Shown in pieces: positions 8,827 to 17,593 of a stretch of DNA of 64,000 bases. The translations under genes and the position numbers were made by a program. The notes beneath the pieces are model-generated. The model was not told the DNA's origin. It made no database searches and saw only the letters and a list, made by a program, of their open reading frames with translations. This DNA comes from an uncultured Oscillibacter sp. (GTDB taxonomy: Bacteria > Bacillota > Clostridia > Oscillospirales > Oscillospiraceae). The DNA is taken from contig CAJUMX010000004.1 in NCBI GenBank assembly GCA_910587705.1, positions 62,001-126,000 on the forward strand, written 5' to 3'. The number at the start of each line of letters is the position of its first letter. Position 1 is the first letter of the stretch.

Positions 8827-10039
8827 GGCGAAAAAATTTGGCCTGATTTTGCTATTGACATCTACATGTCTGATCTACAATTTACCTTATCTCAGCTCCA
8901 CGTTTTATACACAGTTTTTAGAGGCATTTAACCTATCAAATACCCAGGCCGGTATACTCATTACCTTTTTCTCTCTGACTGCCACTCCTGGTTATCTATT
9001 TGGCGGAATGTTGGCTGACAAATTCAGCCCAAAGAAACTTATTATTCTTTCCTTGCTAATGACAGCCGCTCTCGGTTATGCTATGTATTTTATGAGTGGC
9101 TATACAATCCTGATGGTATGCTATTTTGGATTTGGCATTTCTACCACCTTTATCCACTGGAGCGCTTTCATGAAACTAATTCGCGCACAAGCAGACGACA
9201 AAGATGACCAAGGGCGTACTTTTGCCACATTTGAATGGTGTTATGCCCTTGTCGGAGCAGTTGCAAGCTACGGGTTGCTGGCACTGCTGGGACACATTAG
9301 TTCCTTTAAAATCGCTACCGCATTGTATGCATCGGTACTCGTGATTATTGCCTTGCTGGTTTTCTTTTTGCTCAAGGATGTTAAGGGAATCAATGACAAC
9401 AATTTCAACGTGCGAATGGTAAGGCAGGCAATTGCGCATCCGGTTACTTGGCTGAACGGCCTGATTGTTATGGGCATGTTTATTGTCGCAACTGGCTCTG
9501 TCTATCTTAATCCCTATCTTCATGGGGTCTTTGGAACAAGCGTAGGCTTTTCCACATCTTTTGCCATTATGAATAAGTGCATTGTACGCCTTTGCGTTGT
9601 CGGTGTTGGCGGTATGCTACTTGACAAGTGGAAAACACCCAAGTTCATGATTATCTGCATGACACTCCTCTCGGCCGCCATTGTTGGTATGCTCTTAATT
9701 CCTCAAAACAGCGGATTTATGGTGATCGCAGTTATCATAGCGTTCCTGATCTTAATTTTTATGTCTACTGCGCGGAGCGGTATGTACACACCCATTCCTG
9801 AAGCGAAGATTCCCATGGCCATTACCGGCACTGCTATGGGTATTTGCTCCGCTGTGGGTTATTCCACCGACATTTGGTCGTATACATTAATCGGAAACTG
9901 GCTGGACAATTACGGAAATACCGGATACCAATATGTGTTGCTGCTGTCACTAGCAGGTGTTGCCATGGTTATTATTTGTAGTCTCTTGCTATACCGCTAT
10001 GAGAAAAGTCACCATATCTTTAAACAGGCTGAAGTTTAA
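8819..10039 (+). CDS. Major facilitator superfamily transporter
   Basis: A 406-residue, 12-helix carrier. The loop after TM2 carries GGMLADKFSPKKL, the standard MFS motif A form. Translation starts inside the end of the symporter gene (8-base overlap), which implies coupling. A second carrier beside a sodium symporter suggests import of the substrate and export of the product, but direction is not shown by sequence. An 18-bp-stem hairpin follows 147 bases downstream. Confidence 0.85.
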   Translation: MFKAKKFGLILLLTSTCLIYNLPYLSSTFYTQFLEAFNLSNTQAGILITFFSLTATPGYLFGGMLADKFSPKKLIILSLLMTAALGYAMYFMSGYTILMVCYFGFGISTTFIHWSAFMKLIRAQADDKDDQGRTFATFEWCYALVGAVASYGLLALLGHISSFKIATALYASVLVIIALLVFFLLKDVKGINDNNFNVRMVRQAIAHPVTWLNGLIVMGMFIVATGSVYLNPYLHGVFGTSVGFSTSFAIMNKCIVRLCVVGVGGMLLDKWKTPKFMIICMTLLSAAIVGMLLIPQNSGFMVIAVIIAFLILIFMSTARSGMYTPIPEAKIPMAITGTAMGICSAVGYSTDIWSYTLIGNWLDNYGNTGYQYVLLLSLAGVAMVIICSLLLYRYEKSHHIFKQAEV

Positions 10040-10186
10040 ACTATTACGGAGAGGAACATCTCCGGTGGCTATCGGGAATGCTGCTACCTCAGGTGTGATC
10101 AAAATGCGTCTGACAGGCGTTTGGAATTGTAAGTAACTTATCAAAATTGATATCAAAAAAGGTGCGTTTAGATAAACGCCTAAGGG

Positions 10187-10233
10187 AAATACCGCGGATA
10201 GGAACCAGAGAGAGATTCCTGTCCGCGGTATTT
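10187..10233 (+). terminator. Long hairpin after the transporter operon
   Basis: An 18-bp stem starting AAATACCGCGGATAGGAA pairs with TTCCTGTCCGCGGTATTT with a single G-U position and an 11-base loop. It is the likely operon terminator, though no long T-run follows. The gap 10040-10602 otherwise contains only repeat copy B and no credible gene. Confidence 0.55.
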
Positions 10234-10460
10234 GCGTATGCGTCAATTTATCCAGCGACTTATTAGGGAAATACGGCAGCGGCGTGGCTCATCACAACGG
10301 GAAGTTCGATATTGATGAATCTGTTTTATCCCTTGGAATCTGCGCAGAAGCAAGCCTTGTGTTCGGCTGATGCCAATAAACGAGGGCACCTGAAAGTTCT
10401 GCGTGTGGGCCAATAAAATTACTGTGCCCCGTAAGAACAATATGAGAAAGGACACATTTA

Positions 10461-10535
10461 AAGCCTGAGGTCGGCTGCTACTGAATCGGCCTCAGGCTTA
10501 CCTTTCTTTGATTATTGCGGCGAAAATTTTGAGCC
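10461..10535 (+). repeat. Hairpin-plus-tail repeat, copy B
   Basis: The stem AAGCCTGAGGTC pairs with GGCCTCAGGCTT (10461-10499) and is followed by a tail ending TTTTGAGCCGGAG. Compared with copy A (5086-5161), several stem bases differ on both arms in a way that preserves pairing. Confidence 0.6.
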
Positions 10536-10602
10536 GGAGAAGTTCTTTTCTTTATCACGCAATTGTGGTATACTGACAATATCAAGAATTGGAGCGATTG
10601 TT

Positions 10603-10863
10603 ATGCCTGAAATCAGTCTATTCTGTGGCATCCGCATCACCATGTTTTACAGTGACCATAATCCGCCTCATTTTCATGCGGACTATGCTGGTCAAAAGGC
10701 CCTAGTCGATATTTTGGAGGGTTTTGTAATCCGCGGAGCCCTGCCCGCACGGCAGTTGAAGTTAATTTTAGCTTGATGTGAGCTCCACCGGGATGAACTC
10801 ATGCAAGACTGGGAACTGTCCAAAGACGCAAAGCCCTTGAACCGTATTAACCCTTTGATGTGA
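10603..10863 (+). pseudogene. DUF4160 gene interrupted by one TGA codon
   Basis: The reading frame encodes MPEISLFCGIRITMFYSDHN then PPHFHADYAG, the hallmark start of DUF4160 proteins. An in-frame TGA at 10774-10776 falls where, from memory of the family, a tryptophan normally occurs (pattern L-x-x-W-x-E-L-H-x-D-E-L). The frame then continues intact as CELHRDELMQDWELSKDA to a second stop at 10861. A single TGG-to-TGA change explains it. It lies 15 bases before a DUF2442 gene, its usual partner. Readthrough or sequencing error are alternatives. Confidence 0.75.
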
Positions 10864-10878
10864 GAGGAGGCATTCCAT

Positions 10879-11196
10879 ATGATTCCACAGGTTGTCCAGA
10901 TCTTGGCTGGAGAAGACTTTACTGTTTATGCTTATTTCCTTGATGGTGCAATCCGGCTCTTGGACGCAAAGCCGCTTTTGAAGCAGGGCGGCGTCTTTTC
11001 GCCGCTTCGCGATCAGGACACATTCCGAAACAGCCTGACGGTAATGAACGGCACAGTCGCCTGGGATTTGGAAGGGACTCGAAATGCAAGCACCTGTATT
11101 GACATTGATCCATGTGAGTTATATGACAGTTGCCCCTCCACCATCGACCCACTTCAAGAGGCAATTGTTTCTGACCCACAACTCGACCCACAATAG
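10879..11196 (+). CDS. DUF2442 protein, partner of the broken DUF4160 gene
   Basis: A 105-residue protein with the DUF2442 pattern (YAYFLDGAIRLLDAKPLL, then a central NSLTVMNGTVAWDLEG segment). The ATG follows AGGAGG by 8 bases. DUF4160-DUF2442 pairs are widespread small operons sometimes proposed as toxin-antitoxin-like modules; their biochemistry is not settled as far as I know. Here the second gene looks intact while the first is interrupted. Confidence 0.75.
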   Translation: MIPQVVQILAGEDFTVYAYFLDGAIRLLDAKPLLKQGGVFSPLRDQDTFRNSLTVMNGTVAWDLEGTRNASTCIDIDPCELYDSCPSTIDPLQEAIVSDPQLDPQ

Positions 11197-11404
11197 AAAA
11201 AATTCGTACGGAAACAACGGAGAAGACAGGATTGAAAAATGGCAAAATCCGGGCACGAAAGGCCCGGATGGAGCAGAAAGGACACCATTGCCCTCCCTAT
11301 CGAATATTCAATACGGTCTTGCAAAAGGCATCAAACCTGCACTGTTCGCCCAACGGGCAGTCTCTTGGATGGTCGGTACATTTTTTAGGCATATGATCTC
11401 CTCC

Positions 11405-12597
11405 TTAAGCGGCTTTTACGCAGTACAGCACGGCCATATTGTCTGGCCTTGCGGAAAAAAAGGTTATGTTTTTGTATTGGTTGAAAGCATACAATGTAGG
11501 TTTTTCAGTAGTTGTAAAGTAGACATTATAAAATCTTTCTGGAATTACGGGGGCATCCATATTTTCTGGTCTTAATAGCACGTTAGAAGCTCCTTTTTCT
11601 TCCGGATAAGCTGAGGCGACATAGTATCCATTTGAATCAACTCCGGCGAATGTAGCAGGAAATCGGGTCCCTTCTTGACTTTTTCCTACATCTCCGCTAA
11701 GCCGCTCCTCTGCCGCGCCATGATAGCCCCGCAGGAATAAATTTCTCATATCCGGCACGCAAAAGGTGTCCGTGCCGTTTCCGCCGAAGTGATTCGCGGC
11801 TCCAAACTGCTGGCGGAAGTGGTCCGCAAGGTCCGGATAAGCCGTGATCTCGTACTCCGCCCCATCGCACACCAGATACCCAGCCGGGGCAGTCAGCCCA
11901 AGAAAGCTGATGACTGTGCCCACTGGGTTGCCGTCTGGCCCGTCCATTACGGGAAAAGATTTTTGTCCGTCTGCGTCTCGAATCGTCACCTGATGCCCGC
12001 CGGATATCTCCGAAATGGAGACGATGGGAGAAAAGCCGTCCTCCCCCTTAGGGCCTTGTTCCCCGGCGGGACTTGGTTCTCCCTGGGGACCGGGAGGGCC
12101 CGGGACACCAGGCTCACCCCGCCGCCGGAAACTGGCACGGAGGACAGCAGCTTGTCCCCGGAGTAAAGCCCCAGCTCCCCCTCTTCCGTGTAGCTCAGGC
12201 AGTCTCCTTTCCGGGCCAGCTCCTGCTCCCACAGCCCCGGCGAGGACGGCGGGAGCCCTCCGGTGGGCACGTCCTCCAAGATCACGCCCTCTAGGATCAT
12301 GCCCAAGCTCACCCAGGCGGTTGGGAGGACCACCTCCTCGCCCTGCTTCCCGTAAACTCCAACTTTGAGCTGATACCCAGGGACCCGCAGCACCTCCCAA
12401 GGCACCAAGCACGCCCCGCTGGTCCCTAGCTGTACCTCCCGGGACACACAACCCGTCCGGAATACCGCCACCTGGTCCAGTCCTTCCCAGTCCGCCGAGA
12501 ACTCGAACCGGACATCATAGATGTTGACGCTACCGCTAGTGACAGGTTCGCGATTTAGAAGGATCAGCTTGTTCTTTTCGACATGCAGTAAAAACAT
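11405..12597 (-). pseudogene. Phage-like tail fibre with collagen-like linker and tail-collar domain, frameshifted
   Basis: The first frame runs from the ATG at 12597 (GGAGG site upstream) through about 160 residues resembling phage baseplate or tail N-termini, up to VPVSGGG. The next frame then encodes a G-x-y linker (GEPGVPGPPGPQGEPSPAGE), a Tail_Collar-type domain (VGTVISFLGLTAPAGYLVCD) and a C-terminal tip. Adding one G in the GGGG run near 12118 would join the frames into about 397 residues. It is a structural prophage remnant, a host-surface adhesin, or a homopolymer sequencing error. Confidence 0.7.
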
Positions 12598-12676
12598 AAT
12601 AGTTGCCTCCTTTTTTAATAGATATTTCGTAGTGACTCGGAACCAGAGCAAAAGATGACCTTTTCAAAAATGAAAG

Positions 12677-12839
12677 TTACATACATTCGTCACTCGTCCG
12701 GGCAGCGGTGCGTTTTTTAGCTTCCGACTTTTTCTCCAGCTGCTCCAGCCGGTACTGGGTTAGCTTGCTGCTGACCCAGTACCGGCCTCAGACCGGCCCC
12801 CGCCAGCCCGATCAGGGCCACCAGCACCCCTTCGCTCAT
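12677..12839 (-). pseudogene. Small phage holin-like or tail-associated membrane protein remnant
   Basis: From the ATG at 12839 (GGAGG upstream) the frame reads MSEGVLVALIGLAGAGL, a hydrophobic helix common at the start of small phage membrane proteins. The expected continuation, VSSKLTQYRLEQLEKKSEAK, is found in a neighbouring frame, so the gene is frameshifted. It lies upstream of the tail-fibre gene on the same strand, consistent with a decayed prophage late region. The gap 12840-13186 shows no gene. Confidence 0.5.
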
Positions 12840-13186
12840 AGAGACATTCCTCCCTCCTATCACGAATTTGGCCTCCGCACCTTACAGCAGGGGCCCAAGG
12901 GAGGAAAGTTGCATGAACCCGTCACCCCAATGTCATTAAGTTAAGAGAATTTACCTAATGATGGGGCACAGAAATGTTTCGGGTTCTGCTTTATTATCAG
13001 AAATTTTTTTCATATTTTGGTGCGGCATTGTCTGGAAGATAGTCTCTTATCTTAATGGCATTGACCGCCGTCTGAGTTCATTTCGCTTTTCCAGTCGGAG
13101 AGGATACATGTTCTGCTTGGAGCATATCCACTACCTTTCCTAAATTTTCATGTCCTCTGTTCGGGACCGTATTAACAGCAAAGTCG

Positions 13187-14351
13187 TCAAAAAAACTTTG
13201 CTGCTTCCATCATGGCTGAATCGAGAAGCCGCACCAGCTTCTTGGCGGCGTGGGATAAGGCGACGTTGTAATGCTTGCTCTCAGCCCGCTTCTTGGCAAG
13301 ATAAGCGGCAAAGGTGGGGTCCCAATGCCAAACGTACTTGGCAAAGTGGTAGAGGGCGTAGCGCAGATACCGGGAACCACGTTTCTCCATGTGAGGATAG
13401 CAGTTTTTAAGTTGCCCGGATTGGTAGGTAGAGGGGGACATCCCCGCATAGGCCAGCAGTTTGTCAGGGGAGTCAAAGCGCGAGAAATCACCGACTTCAG
13501 CCAGGATCATGGCGCCCATACGGCAGCCAATGCCTGGAATGGTGGTAATGGGAAAATGCAGTTCATCCATGATGGCCTGGATTGCGGTTTCAATCTCTTC
13601 AATTTCGGCATCCAGTTCCCGGATGAGGCGGGTTGTGTGCCGCAATTCCAGGGACTTGGCAGGCATCCTGGAGCCAACGGAGCATCTGGCGGCATCCCGG
13701 AGCTCCACGGCCATATCCCTCCCGTAGCGGCCTTTAGAGGCATCCGCCAGCAGAGCTTTCAACTTGGTCAGATGTGGTAGCGATCTGTTTGGCTCCCGGA
13801 AATTCGGACAGCAGCGCATAGACCGACGCTATGTGAAGTGTTGGCACCAGCTTCTCCAACTCAGGAAACAGGATGCATACCAGCCTAGAAAGGGACTGTT
13901 TCAGCTTCGCCCCCTCTTTTACCTTATCGAAACGGTACCTGGTGAGTGACTTTAGCTCCTCATTGTGGTATGCTGTATTTGTGTAGGGTTTGAGGCCCGC
14001 ATTGGACAGAAGCATAGCCGCAATCGTTCGCGCGTCCACATGGTCTGTCTTTGTCCTTCTGAGACTGAGACTTTTTCGGTAAAGGTTTGTGTGCAAAGGG
14101 TTCAAGACATAGGTGTCCAGACCGTTGTTAAGGAGAAAACCGAGAATGTTGTAGCTGTAATGCCCGGTCGCCTCAAGCCCTACTTTTATGCTGTCTTGAG
14201 ATGTAGAGCAGGCCTGGAGCTTGTCCAGCAGAACGTTGAAACCCTTCAAATTGTTGGGGATGGTAAACACATCCGCCAAAACCATGCCCTCTGAGCTGAG
14301 AATGAAACAGTTGTGCTTGTCTTTGGCCACATCAATACCAACGCAAATCAT
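13187..14351 (-). pseudogene. IS110-family transposase, frameshifted
   Basis: The front (about 185 residues from the ATG at 14351; GGAGG 7 bases upstream) has the DEDD-type RuvC-like domain: MICVGIDVAKDKHN, GLEATGHYSYN and RRTKTDHVDARTI. The back, in another frame, has the IS116/IS110/IS902 C-terminal domain with ITTIPGIGCRMGAMILAEVG and the serine segment LLAYAGMSPSTYQSG. The frames meet near 13775, where one base is missing, so the enzyme is probably inactive. Family members are single proteins of about 400 residues. Element ends were not resolved; flanks of about 165 bp upstream and 200 bp downstream are noncoding. Confidence 0.85.
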
Positions 14352-14516
14352 AGCAGAACCTCCAGCGGTGATTTTGTGATGCCGCATCCACAGTTTTCTT
14401 TGCTTTTGTAGCCTTGTTCCACATAAACCGTTTGGCGGTATTTAACTGATCAACAAATCTGCAAAGGGTTGTGGCTGGAACCTTTCTTGAACCATCTGCG
14501 TAGTAGGAGCCGGGGA

Positions 14517-14921
14517 TTAACTCCCCGGCTCCTTCACCTTATTCACTTTTTCATAGATGCAGCGAAGCCGTTGATCTGTCGTGGCAATGGATATCGCCAT
14601 AGACGCAGCAATTTCAGCGCGGGATTTTCCTTTTACCCGCAAGTCAAAAATCGCTCGTTCATCGTCCGTAAAGTTGCAGCCATGACGGAAGTTTTCGCAC
14701 TCTACCTCGGTCAGTTGATACTGGCGCATTGACGCGAACTCGCAACCTCCTTGTTTAGATTTTCCAATCATCTTAGCGAACCGGAACAGCATCGTGCGGA
14801 GCCGCTGCCGTGTGGCGGGCTCCGTTAGCTTCAAGCCCCCAGCGGCATCTCCAGTAAGAATGCCATTTTTCTTGGCCCATTCTACACCTTCCTTATGGAC
14901 GGGGCTGGGGGGATTGTTCAC
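14517..14921 (-). CDS. Prophage-type protein with C-terminal sigma-like helix-turn-helix
   Basis: The GTG at 14921 follows AAGGAGG by 9 bases and gives 134 residues. The first 60 resemble an S-layer-homology-like or endolysin-tail segment (HKEGVEWAKKNGILTGDAAGG). The last 70 (MRQYQLTEVECENFRHGC, then FTDDERAIFDLRVKGKSRAE) resemble a small phage HTH protein with a sigma-70 region-4-like fold. A second GGAGG lies inside, 16 bases before the internal ATG of MRQYQL. The two halves may therefore once have been separate genes, now fused by loss of a stop. Confidence 0.55.
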   Translation of the reverse strand: MNNPPSPVHKEGVEWAKKNGILTGDAAGGLKLTEPATRQRLRTMLFRFAKMIGKSKQGGCEFASMRQYQLTEVECENFRHGCNFTDDERAIFDLRVKGKSRAEIAASMAISIATTDQRLRCIYEKVNKVKEPGS

Positions 14922-15011
14922 ATGCTTGTCCTCCTTTTGATAGTTCGGGCACACCGCGCCCATGATCTGACGGTAAGGTCGAACCTTGCGGCAGGCCATA
15001 CCGCCGTTCGA

Positions 15012-15548
15012 CTAGTTCCTGGCCTGGGAGGTATTGCTCTCAATGGCCACTACTCCGTAGGCTGTCACACTCTCCACGATGCTCGTGTGGTCCGTAGCTG
15101 CGCGACCGGAGAAGCCGTAAATCACCACGTTCCTTCCATCATTTGTCGATAACCCGAAAAGATATTTCAACAGTTCTACCGGCTTTTGACAAGTAAGAAA
15201 CCGATTGTTTGAAGGAATCGGCGGTATGCGCCATATGTCGCGGCGCATATTATCCATGTATGGACATTTTGTATGGCCTCATAGCCGTGTCACTCACCAC
15301 TCACAAGGTCAAAACCAAGCGGTTCATACACTGCTTCCCACACTTTTCGCGTCGGTATCTGAAATTAACTGTCCCTCCAATAGCGATGCAGCATGAACGG
15401 TTTTTTTCGTGACATCCGTATACCTTTTCGCAACAACATCATCCGTCAGCCCAAGCCGCTCTTTCTCTTTGGCGTACCACTCTTTCGGCGGTTTATAGCA
15501 TTTTAGACTGCTGTTGATGCGGTCAAGGCCCGTGTGCTTCCAGTTCAT
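15012..15548 (-). pseudogene. Phage-type DNA methyltransferase remnant
   Basis: Three fragments in different frames fit one phage DNA-modification methylase. They are NWKHTGLDRINSSLKCYKPP with KEWYAKEKERLGLTDDVVAK, then a segment ending SVYEPLGFD, then KPVELLKYLFGLSTNDG followed by a degenerate GFSG segment. The last corresponds to the KPx(5)L...DGD-V-x-D-x-F-x-G-S-G catalytic or SAM-binding end of beta-type methylases. The catalytic (D/N)PPY was not found. Frameshifts and deletions make it inactive. Confidence 0.5.
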
Positions 15549-15589
15549 ATCGGTATTGGCTGGTGGCTTGAAGAAACGAAAACAATATT

Positions 15590-16000
15590 CGCAAACATTT
15601 AATGTCGGTTACAATCCTGTTCTCCGCGTGGGCAGCGGCAATCCATTGGAGTTCCTGACGGATGATATAGCAGTTCCCGGTCTCGCTCTCTGGGTCGCTG
15701 GCCGTATCTCTTTTGCAGCCTGTCCCGGTGTGGCCTCCCGCAAAGCAACTGCGCTTGTGTCGCGAAAAGCCTTAGCACAAGCGCCGTATAGCCCACACTG
15801 TCATAGAACCCCCCAAAGCAAGGATTTTTCAGGCCCACCACCTCAATGGCTACCGCTCACCCCTGCTCGGTCAACGCCGCTACCCGTTTCTCATCGAACA
15901 CTCCCATCACATGGTGGCACTGCTTGTAGACTTTTTCGATCCCGTTCTTAATAGCGCGGTAGCTTTTTACCTGCCATAGTCAACCATCTCCTTTTTCAGA
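15590..16000 (-). other. Degenerate prophage-like coding remnants
   Basis: One minus-strand frame reads SYRAIKNGIEKVYKQCHHVM then GVFDEKRVAALTEQG, a stop, and AVAIEVVGLKNPCFGGFYDS. This looks like a once-coding phage-type sequence broken by at least one stop. I do not recognise the family. No intact gene is credible between 15549 and 16115. Confidence 0.35.
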
Positions 16001-16115
16001 TAGTAATAGCTGGGGGACTTTCAGAGTGAAAACCTCCCCCGGCTATGTGAAACGGCAAGGCCGCAGGCGCGGTCTTGCCGTGATTTCATATCTGTGCATT
16101 TGTCGCGTGTCCCGG

Positions 16116-16748
16116 TCAGACTTTTTCGGGGGGATATTCACCTTTTGTATCCGCTGTCTTGTAAACAGCATAGCCCTCATAGTGATAGCTGGCGTCCACG
16201 CCCTTCATATAAACCTCCCGGTCGTTGATCCTATCGGTTAAGGCCGCTTTCAAAAGCATTTTGATCTCCAGATCCTTGACAGGACTGCGCTCCATCGCCA
16301 GCAGATAGTCCTCTTTATCCACCCGGCTCCAGTCAATGACCTGCCGGAGTTCCTTTTTCAGAATGGCGTCCAGCCAGAGCCGGGTACTTCTGCCGTTGCC
16401 CTCCCGGAATGGGTGCGCCACATTCATCTCTACATACTTCTCCACGATCTCGTCAAAGGTGGACTGCGGCATCTGTCCGATATGCTCCAGTGCCGCTTGC
16501 AGGTAAAGGACAGGGGCAAAGCGGAAATTCCCCTTTGTGATGTTCACGGTGCGGACTTGCCCCGCAAAACTATATATCTCGCCAAACAGATATTGATGGA
16601 TTTGTGCAAGCCCCTGAAACGTCCCAACCTCAAACTGATCCAACAGACCCGTTTCAAACAGCTCCAGCGCCTTCGCTTTGCTGATCCGCTCCTCCGCCCG
16701 GGCAAGCTCCGCAGAGTCGGTGACGCCCAATTTATTCTCCAATGCCAT
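16116..16748 (-). CDS. Fic-domain AMP-transferase-like protein
   Basis: The 210-residue protein has the intact Fic signature HPFREGNGRSTR (about residues 125-136; H catalytic, GNGR for the phosphates). Such enzymes usually transfer AMP to a hydroxyl side chain of a target protein. The ATG at 16748 follows GGAGG by 9 bases, so the longer frame upstream is rejected. I did not see a clear inhibitory (S/T)xxxE(G/N) helix in the protein or a small antitoxin gene beside it. It is the last intact gene of the accessory region. Confidence 0.85.
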   Translation of the reverse strand: MALENKLGVTDSAELARAEERISKAKALELFETGLLDQFEVGTFQGLAQIHQYLFGEIYSFAGQVRTVNITKGNFRFAPVLYLQAALEHIGQMPQSTFDEIVEKYVEMNVAHPFREGNGRSTRLWLDAILKKELRQVIDWSRVDKEDYLLAMERSPVKDLEIKMLLKAALTDRINDREVYMKGVDASYHYEGYAVYKTADTKGEYPPEKV

Positions 16749-16969
16749 GCCGCGTATCCTCCTGAATGTGTTTCCTGTTACTGATATTATACCGAAATAA
16801 CCATGTTTCGTCAATCGTCAGACGACACTGCGGCACCGTTTATACTGGACTTGATCGGTTATCCAACTGGACATTGACATTTTCAAATTCCTCCCGGCAG
16901 GCTATCATACTCCACTAACGATTCGCACCAATAAAGAAAGCATTATCCATATCTTTAAGAAAGTCCCAT

Positions 16970-17566
16970 TTAGGAGGCCAAACCACTAAGATGTACACAA
17001 ACATAATACAAGAAGGCATCCGGAAGTTCTAATATCTCCCCATTCCAACGTCCCATTCGAACATAGGGGAAGAAGCGATACAACTCCATGCCCAAATTAC
17101 CTGTCCGATATTCTGGACAGCCTGCAACTGCCCGCAGCTCCCTGGAATTAAGATTCCGGTCTACCTTTATTTCTGGCACAATGATAATCGCTTTACGGCA
17201 TCGTTTGGATATGGCCTCTATCATGGCCAAACGCTCGCCTGCATCAAGACATTGAAGAAGTCCGGTTGTATATATGCAATCATACTCTTTATTGTGGTCC
17301 ATGAAATCTGAATGAAACAAGCGCACATCATGAAAACCGGCCTCGGCAAATTTCCTTTGCGTTTCCTCAAAAGCCTTTCTTCGAATCTCTATTCCAGAAA
17401 CAGAATATCCCCTTTCTGCCAGGGAAAATAGCAAATGTCCACAGCCAAATCCAAGCTCCAGAACAGGCTTCTCTTTCGTCAAATTGCGCTGCAATAGATT
17501 CAATATATGCTGGCTGGCAGGAGGAAAAAAGTCACCATAATATTGGCGATACAGGTTGCTTGTCAT
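16970..17566 (-). CDS. Class I SAM-dependent methyltransferase
   Basis: A 198-residue cytoplasmic methyltransferase with SAM motif I VLELGFGCGHLLFSLAERG (about 34-52), an acidic SGIEIRR after strand 2, and a YDCIYTTGLLQC motif-IV region. It is the last gene of the minus-strand glycan cluster that starts at flagellin, 27 bases after the toroid-type protein. The target is probably a sugar or a small glycan precursor. It may be involved in methylating the flagellin glycan, but nothing in the sequence fixes the acceptor. Confidence 0.75.
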   Translation of the reverse strand: MTSNLYRQYYGDFFPPASQHILNLLQRNLTKEKPVLELGFGCGHLLFSLAERGYSVSGIEIRRKAFEETQRKFAEAGFHDVRLFHSDFMDHNKEYDCIYTTGLLQCLDAGERLAMIEAISKRCRKAIIIVPEIKVDRNLNSRELRAVAGCPEYRTGNLGMELYRFFPYVRMGRWNGEILELPDAFLYYVCVHLSGLAS

Positions 17567-17593
17567 TTCAAACTTCCCCTTATTGTTAAGTCA

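Noticed and set aside
13187..14351. Programmed frameshift in the IS110 transposase
   Set aside because: IS110 transposases are single-frame proteins and no slippery sequence is seen at the junction.
16116..16748. Fic toxin-antitoxin pair
   Set aside because: No small antitoxin gene with an inhibitory motif is visible on either side.
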